Part shown: positions 51,280-60,250 of the stretch, piece by piece
Position numbering within the stretch: the first letter of the stretch is position 1
Layout: each line of letters begins with the position of its first letter
NCBI RefSeq assembly: GCF_024753245.1
Contig: NZ_JANUGX010000029.1
Coordinates: forward strand, 1 to 64,000
Length of the DNA: 64,000 bases
From: Massilia norwichensis
GTDB lineage: Bacteria; Pseudomonadota; Gammaproteobacteria; Burkholderiales; Burkholderiaceae_D
Reading direction: 5' to 3'
Notes under the pieces: generated by a model
The model's input: only the letters and a program-made list of their open reading frames with translations
What the model was told of the DNA's origin: nothing
Databases searched by the model: none
Position numbers and translations under genes: made by a program

Positions 51280-52239
51280 ATGAAAAATAGTTTTGTGTTC
51301 ATCGGCGCGCTGGCCGTCATCGCGAGCCTGCAAAGCACTGCGGTTTGGGCAGAGCCTGGCCCGAAGACAGGGCCGTCAACCCCGAACGTCGATCTCGATG
51401 GGCGTATCAAGGCATTGGTCGTGAAAGTGAAAGCTTCCTTGCGTCCGCTAAAAGGTGGAACGTTCGAGATGGGAGACTGGGGTACGGCATCCGGGCAGCA
51501 TTACGATCTCGATACCTGGTCCCGGCCTTTGCATAAGGTAACGCTCGATGGGTTTTCGATGATGGCGTACAAAGTGGCTTATGAAGACTTCGATGTGTTC
51601 ACGGATGCCACAGGAAATGAGCGCATCAATATGGATAAGTTGAGTATCAAAGACCGGCAACCGAGGCGTCCTGCCGGAGTCAGTTGGTACGGCGCTAAAG
51701 CTTATTGCCAATGGCTCGGTAAAATAACTGGAATGCCATTCGATTTGCCAACAGAAGCGCAATGGGAATATGCAGCTCGATCGGGTGGGACGCGTGTACT
51801 ATTTTCTACTGATAATGGGAAAATTGAACGGCCTCGAAATTTCCCGAAGGACTGGCGTCATGAAGCGAAACAACCGCCTCCGCCCGAAATAGGTAGTTAT
51901 CCCGCCAATCCTGCTGGACTATACGGCATGTCAGAAGATAATGGGGAATGGGTAAATGACTGGTTTGATGAGGATTATTATAAGAAATCGCCGGAATTTA
52001 ATCCTGCAGGGCCGGCTACTGGAAGTAAAAAAGTGCTGCGGGGCAGCGTAGGCGGAATTGCTGAAATGTCGGCAATGGTATTTATGCGAGCTTCAGCAGA
52101 TCCGCAACCAAAGCACGACACTTATCCCAATGGATTCGATGATGAAAAGCGCATTGAAGTTCCCTTTCCAGGATACTCGGGATATAAAAGCGATAATTTC
52201 CGTTGTGTTTCAAATAGCATTCAAAAGCTTATCAAGTGA
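51280..52239 (+). CDS. Secreted SUMF1/FGE-like protein (T6SS region)
   Basis: This protein of about 319 residues starts at 51280 (GAAAGG upstream) and has a signal peptide to VWAEP. The FGE-sulfatase fold shows GGTFEMGDWG, RPLHKVTLDGF, GVSWYGAKAYCQWLG, PFDLPTEAQWEYAARSGG, GLYGMSEDNGEWVNDWF and VLRGSVGG. The family includes formylglycine-generating and non-catalytic members; the active cysteines of true FGE are not seen. It is the last gene of the PAAR-KAS-like-SUMF1 run and might act as the periplasmic partner or immunity factor. It overlaps the effector gene end by 8 nt. Confidence 0.75.
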   Translation: MKNSFVFIGALAVIASLQSTAVWAEPGPKTGPSTPNVDLDGRIKALVVKVKASLRPLKGGTFEMGDWGTASGQHYDLDTWSRPLHKVTLDGFSMMAYKVAYEDFDVFTDATGNERINMDKLSIKDRQPRRPAGVSWYGAKAYCQWLGKITGMPFDLPTEAQWEYAARSGGTRVLFSTDNGKIERPRNFPKDWRHEAKQPPPPEIGSYPANPAGLYGMSEDNGEWVNDWFDEDYYKKSPEFNPAGPATGSKKVLRGSVGGIAEMSAMVFMRASADPQPKHDTYPNGFDDEKRIEVPFPGYSGYKSDNFRCVSNSIQKLIK

Positions 52240-54430
52240 GGTAGCCCGGGTGGTGAAGCGAAAGTTCAGCAAATTTAATTTCGGGTTCATCGTTTCGGAG
52301 AAATGGTCTACCTTTCAGAAAACTGGACTCTGCTAATCGTGTTTCGCAGCGATCGACGCAGTTCTCAAAGATTGTTCCTGCGCTTATCAAGTTGATCGCC
52401 CGAACTGCAGAGCTCCGGTCCGATCGCTCACCGATTGTAAAAGTCACCCGTTCCAAAGTCTTCTCAAGGTGTCTGGTGGACTGCGTTGTCGATAGTAATT
52501 CGTTAATTAAAAATGCAGCCAGCTTCTGCAAGTCATTACTTGATGAGTTATTATTCTTGGCTGCCTCGATCAGGCTTTTTATCAATGCGCCTCGAGATTC
52601 TGGTGGTAGATAGGCATGCCATCCCCAGCCAGAATTTATGTTGTGCTCTAGATGCTTTATAAAATTATCTCCGGATTGTTGAAGTGATGAGATAAGATTT
52701 TCATACTTCTCCTCAATTAAAACTAAGCGAGCTCCAACAAAGCTTTCTAGTGAACTGCCCCTGGTGCTGGCTAAATACATTATTTTATTAAAAATATAAA
52801 AATGCGCTTCTGCCATCAACTGAGGAATTCTTTTAAAGTCCGATTGTTTCAACTGATGCACAATACACATGAAGAACTGAGCAATCTGCTCTAAACCAAC
52901 CTTCGCACCGACACTGCCTGAACCGCCCAAACCAAGACAAGCCCCAGCCTTCGCGGCGACCACGAAATTCCCGTTACGATAAGCACACTCAAAGCCAAGG
53001 CTAGCCGCAAGCCCTTGAATCAGCGCAGCGTCGGCACTGACAGACGCCACATCCACATACGCCGCAATCGCCTTATTGAGGTCCGCCTTCTTCGGTTTCC
53101 CCGGATTCACAAACCCTTCCGGATTCAGCCACTGCAAGGCGCCGGCCAGGCTCACACCCTCCTTTAGCCCGGCGAATATTTTGGCTTCGCCCTTCGCTCC
53201 CACCTTTGCCTTGGCACCTGCCTTGTTCTTCGGCGTACCCCTGAGGCCCTGTTTGTCTCCCGTGATCATCAGGGATGCGTCCGCCTCAAGCGCAACGCTT
53301 GCACCAGCGAGCGCATACAAGGTCACATCGCCACGCAAACGAAAGTAACCAAGATCGAGCGGATGATCGAGCGCGTTCGTATCCAGATGCCACCCCGCGG
53401 CATGCGGCAAGTACATGATGGTCTCGACCTTGGCCTCACCGACGGCAAAGGAAGCCTCTGCATTGGCCTTGACGCTGAACTGCGCCGCCTTGGCTGCGCG
53501 CTTGAAGCGCTGGGCCATGTTCTTGTCCCGTTTGTCGAAGAAGTTGCCCTGGCAAGGCATGAACGTCACCTCGGCGCCGGCGCCTGCCGTCCATCGCAGG
53601 AGTTGCGCTTCCGGCTTCATGTCGACCATACGGTACGGATTGTCGGGATCACTCTTATCCGTACCAAAGATGCCCTCGATGATTTCCTTTTGCCCACGCT
53701 CGAGGAATGACGTGGCCGAAGCACCCATGACTTTGGCCCAATCGGTCAGGATCCCACTGAAATGATCGGCATCCTTTGGCGCGCATTTCCATTTTTTTTC
53801 GAATTTGGCCTGGTCCCGAACCTGATTCCCTATACGCTTGCGCACCTCCTTCACATTGAGCGTCATACCGTTGAAGATTTTTTCTTTCGGGTCTTTTTTG
53901 CGTTCAGCCGATCCTTCAACCATGTAGACCCGCTTGTCTTCGAGGGCGCTTTTTAGCTTTTTAGCGCTTACATAGATGGGCGTATGCGTCTTCCCCTCGA
54001 TGCGCTTCATCGTCAATGGAAGCAGCTCCACCAATTTGTTCGGGTCGGTTTTCTGGTCCGTGATTGCTTCGATGCACTTTTTGGCCGCCTCGCTCTTTTG
54101 CGACAGCGTGTTCAGCGCTTCATCAAGTTCTTTTCGGGCCTGCGCGATGTCGGCCTTGGCCGAATTCGGCTGTTGCAGCAAATTCTGCAGGATGAGCGAT
54201 TTTTCTGTGACTGCCCGGTTGGCATCCTGCAGTTCTTCGATGGCCGTCTTGTTCTGATGCCCGTCTGCGCGGCAGTCCCGCCACTCGTCGGGGTAGAGCG
54301 CGATGAAGGAATTGTCATCCGGACGGTAGAGCAGGACGCCGTCATCTGGCTGCGCGTGGTCGACTTCGATATAGGTCTCGCGCGGCGTGGTGGTGGAGGC
54401 GGATTTGATGACGGCATGTGTTTCGCTCAT
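52232..54430 (-). CDS. VgrG-linked putative T6SS effector, unknown family
   Basis: This 732-residue protein has no signal peptide. The start at 54430 is chosen because GGAG precedes it. The N-terminal third is helical with coiled-coil character (about 60-115). The middle (about 295-520) is Ala/Gly/Lys-rich with repeating patterns (AGASVALEADASL, AGAKAKVGAKGEAKIFAGL, GACLGLGGSGSVGAKVG), which suggests a membrane-inserting or beta-barrel-like region. The end is helical and AT-rich. It starts 16 nt after vgrG 3, so it is the probable cargo. No immunity gene is obvious on the same strand. A pore-forming role is only a guess. Confidence 0.55.
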   Translation of the reverse strand: MSETHAVIKSASTTTPRETYIEVDHAQPDDGVLLYRPDDNSFIALYPDEWRDCRADGHQNKTAIEELQDANRAVTEKSLILQNLLQQPNSAKADIAQARKELDEALNTLSQKSEAAKKCIEAITDQKTDPNKLVELLPLTMKRIEGKTHTPIYVSAKKLKSALEDKRVYMVEGSAERKKDPKEKIFNGMTLNVKEVRKRIGNQVRDQAKFEKKWKCAPKDADHFSGILTDWAKVMGASATSFLERGQKEIIEGIFGTDKSDPDNPYRMVDMKPEAQLLRWTAGAGAEVTFMPCQGNFFDKRDKNMAQRFKRAAKAAQFSVKANAEASFAVGEAKVETIMYLPHAAGWHLDTNALDHPLDLGYFRLRGDVTLYALAGASVALEADASLMITGDKQGLRGTPKNKAGAKAKVGAKGEAKIFAGLKEGVSLAGALQWLNPEGFVNPGKPKKADLNKAIAAYVDVASVSADAALIQGLAASLGFECAYRNGNFVVAAKAGACLGLGGSGSVGAKVGLEQIAQFFMCIVHQLKQSDFKRIPQLMAEAHFYIFNKIMYLASTRGSSLESFVGARLVLIEEKYENLISSLQQSGDNFIKHLEHNINSGWGWHAYLPPESRGALIKSLIEAAKNNNSSSNDLQKLAAFLINELLSTTQSTRHLEKTLERVTFTIGERSDRSSAVRAINLISAGTIFENCVDRCETRLAESSFLKGRPFLRNDEPEIKFAELSLHHPGYLT

Positions 54431-54446
54431 AGGAACTCCGATGTGA

Positions 54447-57281
54447 TCACTCGTCCTGGGGCAGGTACAGCTTGAGTTCTTCGCTTCTTTTCGTAAAAAT
54501 GCGTTGCGTGCGTCCCATGGCATCGGTCATGCCCTCAATGCGCACGCCACTGGCCGACTCGAGCCGATAGCGCACGAAGGCCATCGGTTCTTTCGTCTCC
54601 TCGTTCCTGATGACGAAAGCTTCGTTATAGATTTCCCTGGCTGTCGGCAGGACAGGCAGCTCGGCGCTGCCATCCTGCGGCCCCGCCAACTCCTTCATGC
54701 TCGCCTTAAACTCCACCTTGCCGGGCGCGTGCAGCATGATGTTCCCGCCTTCCAGCTTCAGGCATGCGCCCTGCGCCGTCAGCAACACATGCTGCTTGCC
54801 CACTGCCCGGACGCTGGCAGCGATACTGGCCACGCTGATGCCCTTGTCGGCGGTCAGGCGCGTTTCCCCGGCTTGGCTTTGACTGCTCACCTTTCCGCTT
54901 GCCGCATGCAAGCGAATCCCGGTTTCCTGGTTCGGCTTTTCCTTTGCGCTTGCTTTCCCATAGGTGAACAGGCTGATCCCGGCCACCGCGGCACGATAGC
55001 TGTTTCCTTGTGCAGCAAAATTGATGTCCTGTCCGGCGCAGATCGACGTGGTGGCGCCCGCTACCAGCACCGCGTCTGCAGGCGTGACGGCGACGATGCC
55101 GAGGGGACTGGACAACTGCAGCTGTGGCGACGAGTAGGCGGTGGCGTCATCGTGGATGGTGCCAAGCACCGCCGCGCTATCCTGCATGCCAGGGATGGCA
55201 AGGGACGCCTCAGGTAGTACCGCATTGTGTTTCTGCGCCGTCGCCGCCAGGCGTTCCTGCAGATCCTTGCTGGCATCGATCTGGACGAGCGCCTCGCGCG
55301 AGGCCATGTGCGCACCACCCGCCAATCGATCCGTCGACAACAGCATGCCCTGACCGGCACGCACGGCCAGTCCATGCGCCGTCTTCAGTTCCGCGCCAAA
55401 GCCGACCGTCTGCATGCGCGCGTTGTCCACCTGGTGCCGCAAGTGCCCAAGGTTCAGTTCCGCCGTACCTTGGTGAGCGCCGGCATGCCGCTGCAGCGCT
55501 ACGCGCGCCTGCTCCGGGCTGTCATCGAACACCAGCTGGCTGTAGGCGCCCGTTCCCAACTGGCTGGCCTGCATCGCCTGGCTTTTCAGGCCGGACAGTA
55601 CGGCCGGATGAGCGTGACCGCCGGCTGCGCCCGGAAACCATGCCGGCGCGTTGCCGGTGACCGGTCCCGCACCGTGGTGGCGGGTGTTGTGTTGCGCATC
55701 CTGGGCGCCGGCGCCGTTGTAGAGCGCGCCGATGATCACGGGGCGGTCGATATCGCCTTCCAGGAAGTCGACCAGCACTTCCTGACCTACCCGCGGTAGC
55801 GCATGGCTGCCCCAATTCGCGCCGGCGCTGGGGGCCAGCGGCGTGGCGACGCGGATCCAGGTGCCTGCGCTGTCGTCGCCGGGAGCGCCGGTATGACTAT
55901 CGGGATCGGGATGCAAGAGCCGGCTGTGGCTGTCCGTACCGCGCTGCCAATGGAACTGCACCTTCACTCGGTGATCGCGGTCGGTGTGCACCGTCGAACC
56001 GGCAGGGCCGACCACGACGGCGGTCTGTTGGCCTCGTATCGTCGGCCGTGGATGCAGCCTGCAGTCGGCGTGGTATGGCGTGCTGCTGCGGATTGCGTCG
56101 ATGCGGTTGCGGTACAGCGGCCGCTCGCCCGGTTTGGCGGGCATTTGCACGCTTTCCACCAGGGTCGGCTCGCCGAGATGTTTGCCGATGTGTGCCTTCA
56201 TCTCGGCGCTCAGATTGTTGTGCATCAGATGACATGCACGGATCACGAGGAAGCTGCGTGCGTTCTCGTCCTCCAGATCGTGCACGGCATGACCGGCGAG
56301 CGTGAACGTCGTTCCGGGCGTCAGCGTGCGCACGGTGCCGGCGCCGGTGAAGACTTCACGGCGCGCTTCCAAGGCCTGCAATTGACGGTCGGCGAGGCGC
56401 TGCCCTTGTGTGCGGCTGGGATAGGCGTAGGGACCTGGTACGTCGCGAAGCACCAATGCTGGCGTCCTTGTTTGCACAGAAGACGAAGCAACGGAACGCT
56501 GGCCGAGCGACCGGTAATCCCAGCTGGACAGCTCGACCGCATTGCTCTGCAGCTTCAGCGCGCAGCGCCAGCGATCCATGCTGTCCTCCTTCATCACCGC
56601 ACCTGGCTGGGTGTAGCGCACGCAGGACTGCGAGTTGGGATGGAAGCTGCCGTTATGGTCGGCAATGACCATCCGATGGCTGCCCAGGCTGGAACTACTC
56701 GGATCGCTCTCGTGCTCGAAGTAGTAAAACAGTCCTTCTTCGCGCATCAGGCGTTCCGCAAATGCCAGGTCGCTTTCCTGGTATTGCGTGGTCAGACTGC
56801 GCTTTTCGTAACTGCCTGGATCGGCGAGGTCGAAGCGCCAGCTCGGCATGAGCCGTCCACGCCCCTGCCACGCCCTGAAAACCGCGTCGAGGATGTCGGG
56901 CACGCTCAAGTCCTGGAAGATCCGGCTGTCGCGCGTATGGGCGAGAAACGCGCTCCAGGGCTGCAAGGTTAGCGTGTAGCGTGCCATCCCGCCGTTGGCT
57001 CCGTTCAGTTCCGCTGCCGTCAGGATGCCGTGGAATGCGCGCGGTGCGCCAGCATTCGCCGTCAGCAGTTCGAGCAGCGCCGGCTGGCCTACCAGCGAGC
57101 GCAGCCGGATGCCGGCGTCCAGCGACAGAGCGCGGATGGTGAACGTATAAGCCTCATTGATGGCTTCCTCGCCATGGACGCATTCGGCCAGCAGCCGGTC
57201 CGGCCCGAGCGGTGTATGCAGGCGCAGGAGCCGGGTGGTCTGAGTAAAGTCGGAGAAAAAGGATGGAATTTGTGCGGGCAT
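54447..57281 (-). CDS. vgrG: VgrG spike protein with C-terminal extension (cassette 3)
   Basis: This protein of about 944 residues starts at 57281. It has gp27-like and gp5-like parts (VKVQFHWQRG, WIRVATPLAP, LPRVGQEVLVDFLEGDIDRP, IGALYNGAG), a DUF2345 section and a C-terminal tail of about 65 residues (IYNEAFVIRNEETKEPMAFVRYR, GMTDAMGRTQRIFTK). The tail is probably a transthyretin-type fold that carries the effector at 52232-54430. AGGAA precedes the ATG. It is transcribed away from the gene at 57439. Confidence 0.92.
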   Translation of the reverse strand: MPAQIPSFFSDFTQTTRLLRLHTPLGPDRLLAECVHGEEAINEAYTFTIRALSLDAGIRLRSLVGQPALLELLTANAGAPRAFHGILTAAELNGANGGMARYTLTLQPWSAFLAHTRDSRIFQDLSVPDILDAVFRAWQGRGRLMPSWRFDLADPGSYEKRSLTTQYQESDLAFAERLMREEGLFYYFEHESDPSSSSLGSHRMVIADHNGSFHPNSQSCVRYTQPGAVMKEDSMDRWRCALKLQSNAVELSSWDYRSLGQRSVASSSVQTRTPALVLRDVPGPYAYPSRTQGQRLADRQLQALEARREVFTGAGTVRTLTPGTTFTLAGHAVHDLEDENARSFLVIRACHLMHNNLSAEMKAHIGKHLGEPTLVESVQMPAKPGERPLYRNRIDAIRSSTPYHADCRLHPRPTIRGQQTAVVVGPAGSTVHTDRDHRVKVQFHWQRGTDSHSRLLHPDPDSHTGAPGDDSAGTWIRVATPLAPSAGANWGSHALPRVGQEVLVDFLEGDIDRPVIIGALYNGAGAQDAQHNTRHHGAGPVTGNAPAWFPGAAGGHAHPAVLSGLKSQAMQASQLGTGAYSQLVFDDSPEQARVALQRHAGAHQGTAELNLGHLRHQVDNARMQTVGFGAELKTAHGLAVRAGQGMLLSTDRLAGGAHMASREALVQIDASKDLQERLAATAQKHNAVLPEASLAIPGMQDSAAVLGTIHDDATAYSSPQLQLSSPLGIVAVTPADAVLVAGATTSICAGQDINFAAQGNSYRAAVAGISLFTYGKASAKEKPNQETGIRLHAASGKVSSQSQAGETRLTADKGISVASIAASVRAVGKQHVLLTAQGACLKLEGGNIMLHAPGKVEFKASMKELAGPQDGSAELPVLPTAREIYNEAFVIRNEETKEPMAFVRYRLESASGVRIEGMTDAMGRTQRIFTKRSEELKLYLPQDE

Positions 57282-57438
57282 GGGTGAGTTCCTGTCGGCA
57301 ACCGAAGCATTGGAAGCCAAATCCTTCACCCAGCTATTGACCGCCCACAACAAGCAAATCGAGCCCATCCAACCAACATTGCATAAATGCAACTATGGCT
57401 CTACACTCCCATGGTCGCCCAAGCCCAGGAGTACGCCA

Positions 57439-57882
57439 ATGGAGATCACCCTGCAAACCCGCAAACCGGTCGAAGCCCTCACGCGCGAGGACCTCGACGC
57501 CTTCAGCATCTGGGAATTCGCCGACGACGAAGCCGGAGATGAGGGGCAGGACGAGACCTGGATCCGTCCGCTCGAACGCGCCACGATTCCGCGCGCAGCG
57601 GATGCGCTGTCGGTGGCGGCCGATTTCATGACCGCCGACGGCACGCCTTTCGTCGGCATCGTCGCCCTGTCGACCGGCGATGGCATCGCCTTCGCAGGCG
57701 CCAGCCTGCTTGCCGATGGCGCCTATATCTATGCCGCGCACGGCGAGAAGACGCCGCTGCGCTACAAGACCAGTACCGCCAGCGAGCTGGGCAAGCCGCC
57801 CGCCGGCATCTATCCGCTGCGTTTTACCTTGCGCGCCCTGCTGGACGGCGAAGCGGCGCCGCGCAGCGGCATCTTTGCCTGA
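57439..57882 (+). CDS. Conserved hypothetical protein
   Basis: This 147-residue protein starts at 57439 with CAGGAG upstream. The visible pattern is LTREDLDAFSIWEFADDEAG, DETWIRPL, then a beta-rich second half with VGIVALSTGDGIAFAG and ending RSGIFA. I remember similar small proteins of unknown function in related bacteria. No signal peptide or membrane segment is seen. It lies between vgrG 3 and the crystallin-like gene. Confidence 0.6.
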   Translation: MEITLQTRKPVEALTREDLDAFSIWEFADDEAGDEGQDETWIRPLERATIPRAADALSVAADFMTADGTPFVGIVALSTGDGIAFAGASLLADGAYIYAAHGEKTPLRYKTSTASELGKPPAGIYPLRFTLRALLDGEAAPRSGIFA

Positions 57883-57888
57883 GCGCGC

Positions 57889-58542
57889 TCAGCGCACCCG
57901 GCGCATCGACGAGATGCGGTTGTTCATCCCTTCCAGGAAGGGATAGCGGCCCGGGCCGAATACCACGCACTCGCCGCGGAAGTCGCCGTGCTCGCAGAAT
58001 TCCCAGCGGCCTTCGTGGATGACGATCGAGCCGGCGCGGTCGTTGAAGCCGACGTCGTTCAGCGAGCGCAGGTCGCCGGACAGGCTGACGGCGGGGCCTT
58101 CGAAGCGCGGGCCGGCGTACAGCTGGACCGCGTCGCCGCGGCCGCCACGCTCGTCGCGCCAGTCGCCGCGGCGCTCGTCGCGGTCGCCACGCCAGCCCGG
58201 ACCGCCATGACGCTCGTCGCGGTCGTAGCCGCGGCCGCGCGAGATTTCACGCACCGACGAGATGCGGTCGTTGAAGCGCGGCAGGCCACGGTATTCGCCC
58301 GGCCCGAACTCGGCGCAGTAGCCGCCGAAATCCCTGTTCTCGCAGACCTGCCAGACGCCCGAGCGCACGATGAGGCTCGAAGCGCGGTCGTTGAAGCCCA
58401 TGTCGTTCAGATTGTAGGCGTCGCGGTCGATGGTGATGCGGGCGCCGCGGAAGTCGCTGTCGGTGAACAGGGTGATCTCGCCGGCAGAGGCGGCTTGGGC
58501 AAAGGTCGCCAGCACGGCGACGGCGGCTAACAGGCGTTTCAT
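57889..58542 (-). CDS. Secreted beta/gamma-crystallin-like protein
   Basis: This 217-residue protein has a signal peptide to ASAG. Two crystallin-type repeats flank a basic Arg/Asp/Gly-rich linker: ITLFTDSDFRGARITID with NDRASSLIV and CENRDFGGYCAEFGPGEY, then VQLYAGPRFEGPAVSLS with NDRAGSIVI and CEHGDFRGECVVFGPGRY. The repeats bind calcium in relatives. AAGGAG precedes the ATG. The protein is likely periplasmic or extracellular; role unknown. Confidence 0.85.
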   Translation of the reverse strand: MKRLLAAVAVLATFAQAASAGEITLFTDSDFRGARITIDRDAYNLNDMGFNDRASSLIVRSGVWQVCENRDFGGYCAEFGPGEYRGLPRFNDRISSVREISRGRGYDRDERHGGPGWRGDRDERRGDWRDERGGRGDAVQLYAGPRFEGPAVSLSGDLRSLNDVGFNDRAGSIVIHEGRWEFCEHGDFRGECVVFGPGRYPFLEGMNNRISSMRRVR

Positions 58543-58631
58543 GGTTTTTCTCCTTCGAGTGATGCTGCTTTAACGCGGCAGGAGCGTAGCACGCGGACAT
58601 GGCCTTGTAACAAATTCCTACCTGGCTCAGT

Positions 58632-59522
58632 TCAAGGCTGCAGCAACACCGCCCGCGCGCCCTTCACCAGCGCCGCGCCCATGCGTTCCAGTCGCGGCGG
58701 CTGGATTCGCCAGGCATGCCAGTGCAGCGACACGTCCATGTGCAGATCCGGCGTCAGGTCGACCAGCTGGCCGGCCGCAAGCAGGTCGGCGCACTGCTCC
58801 AGCGGCAGCATGCCATAGCCCAGGCCGAGCCGGATCGCGTCGGCGAAGGGATCGCTGGCCGGCACGTAGTGAAACGGATACGAACCCTCGGGCAGGCCGA
58901 AATGCTGCAGCAGGAAGGCCGCCTGCAGCGAGTCCTTGCGGTCGAACACCACCACCGGCGCCTTTCTTGCGGCCTCGCGCGTAAAACCGTCGGGGAACCA
59001 GCGCCGGGCGAAATCGCTCGATGCCACCAGCCGGTAACGCATGGTGCCCAGCGGCGTCACCGTGCAGCCGCGCATCGGTTCCGCTTCGCCGGAGATGCAG
59101 GCCAGGGCGCGTCCCTGTTCCAGCAGGGTGAAGGTGTGCCACTGGTCGTCCAGCACGAACTCGACCAGCAGACCTTCCTCTGCCAGGACCGGCGCCAGCA
59201 CCGGCAGGAGCCAGGTGGCGAGGGTGTCGTTGTTGACGGCCAGCGGTACCCGCACCGGCACGGTCGCGTCGTCAAGCTCGGCCAGGAACTCGGCTTCCAG
59301 CAGTTCCCGCCGGCGCAGGAACTGCAGCAGGCGCATGCCCGGCGCGGTCGGGCGGCAGGGACGGGTGCGGATCAGCAGCGGCGTGCCGAGGTCCTGCTCG
59401 AGCGCGGAGATGCGCTGGGACACGGCCGAGGGCGTGATGGCCAGCAGGCCGGCAGCCGCTTCCAGGCTGCCGCTGTCGACGGCGGCCAGGAAGGCTTCGC
59501 TGCGGCGCGGATCGATCTTCAT
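58632..59522 (-). CDS. argP: LysR-family regulator ArgP (IciA)
   Basis: This 296-residue LysR regulator has an N-terminal winged helix (SLEAAAGLLAITPSAVSQRISALEQDLG) and an effector domain. It is divergent from an argO-type exporter gene, the classical argP-argO arrangement in which ArgP activates arginine/lysine export. The 110-nt divergent region would hold its site. The gene name follows from the neighbour and the family pattern, not from a direct test. Confidence 0.82.
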   Translation of the reverse strand: MKIDPRRSEAFLAAVDSGSLEAAAGLLAITPSAVSQRISALEQDLGTPLLIRTRPCRPTAPGMRLLQFLRRRELLEAEFLAELDDATVPVRVPLAVNNDTLATWLLPVLAPVLAEEGLLVEFVLDDQWHTFTLLEQGRALACISGEAEPMRGCTVTPLGTMRYRLVASSDFARRWFPDGFTREAARKAPVVVFDRKDSLQAAFLLQHFGLPEGSYPFHYVPASDPFADAIRLGLGYGMLPLEQCADLLAAGQLVDLTPDLHMDVSLHWHAWRIQPPRLERMGAALVKGARAVLLQP

Positions 59523-59632
59523 GGGTGGGCGAAATGGATTAGCAAAATTTACGATACATTAGATTTCGTTAATGTAATTGAAGATTGCCTGCCGGGCAGC
59601 CATCCTGTGCGTCTCATCGACAGGAGCACAAC

Positions 59633-60250
59633 ATGTTTTCGCAGCAGGTATTTCTACAGGGGTTGGGCATGGGTGCCAGCCTGATCATGCCGATCGGCGC
59701 ACAGAACGCACACGTGATCCGCACCGGCGTCAGCGGCCGGCACGTCGGGCTGACGGTGGCGGCCTGCATCTTGGTCGATATGACGCTGATCGCGCTCGGC
59801 ATGGCGGGACTCGGCAGCCTGGTCGAGTCGTCGACCTGGCTGCTGGCGGCGGCGCGCTATGGCGGCGCCCTGTTCCTGCTGTGGTACGGCTTGCGCTGCT
59901 GGACCAGCGCGCTGCGCGGCGCCACCAGCGGACCGGCGGCTGGCGCGCAGCAGGCACCGACGGCCCGGCGCGCGCTGGTCACGGTGCTGGCGATGTCGCT
60001 GCTCAATCCCCACGTCTATCTGGATACGGTGGTGCTGCTGGGTGCGGTCGGCAGCAGTCTCGCCAGCGGGCACCGCGGCGCTTTCGCGGCGGGGGCGATG
60101 ACGGCTTCGCTGCTGTGGTTCTCGGTGCTCGGCCTCGGCGCGCGCCGCTGCGCCTTCGTGCTGGGCCGGCCCATGGTCTGGCGCGCGATCGAAGGTTTTA
60201 CGGGGACGACGATGCTGGTGCTGGCGCTACTGCTGTTGAAAGACGCCTGA
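59633..60250 (+). CDS. argO: LysE/ArgO-family amino acid exporter
   Basis: This 205-residue membrane protein of the LysE family starts at 59633 (AGGAG site). It has six hydrophobic segments and the family motif SLIMPIGAQNAHVIRTG near residue 14. It exports basic amino acids such as arginine. It is divergent from argP. The stop codon abuts the convergent xdhC gene stop. Confidence 0.85.
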   Translation: MFSQQVFLQGLGMGASLIMPIGAQNAHVIRTGVSGRHVGLTVAACILVDMTLIALGMAGLGSLVESSTWLLAAARYGGALFLLWYGLRCWTSALRGATSGPAAGAQQAPTARRALVTVLAMSLLNPHVYLDTVVLLGAVGSSLASGHRGAFAAGAMTASLLWFSVLGLGARRCAFVLGRPMVWRAIEGFTGTTMLVLALLLLKDA

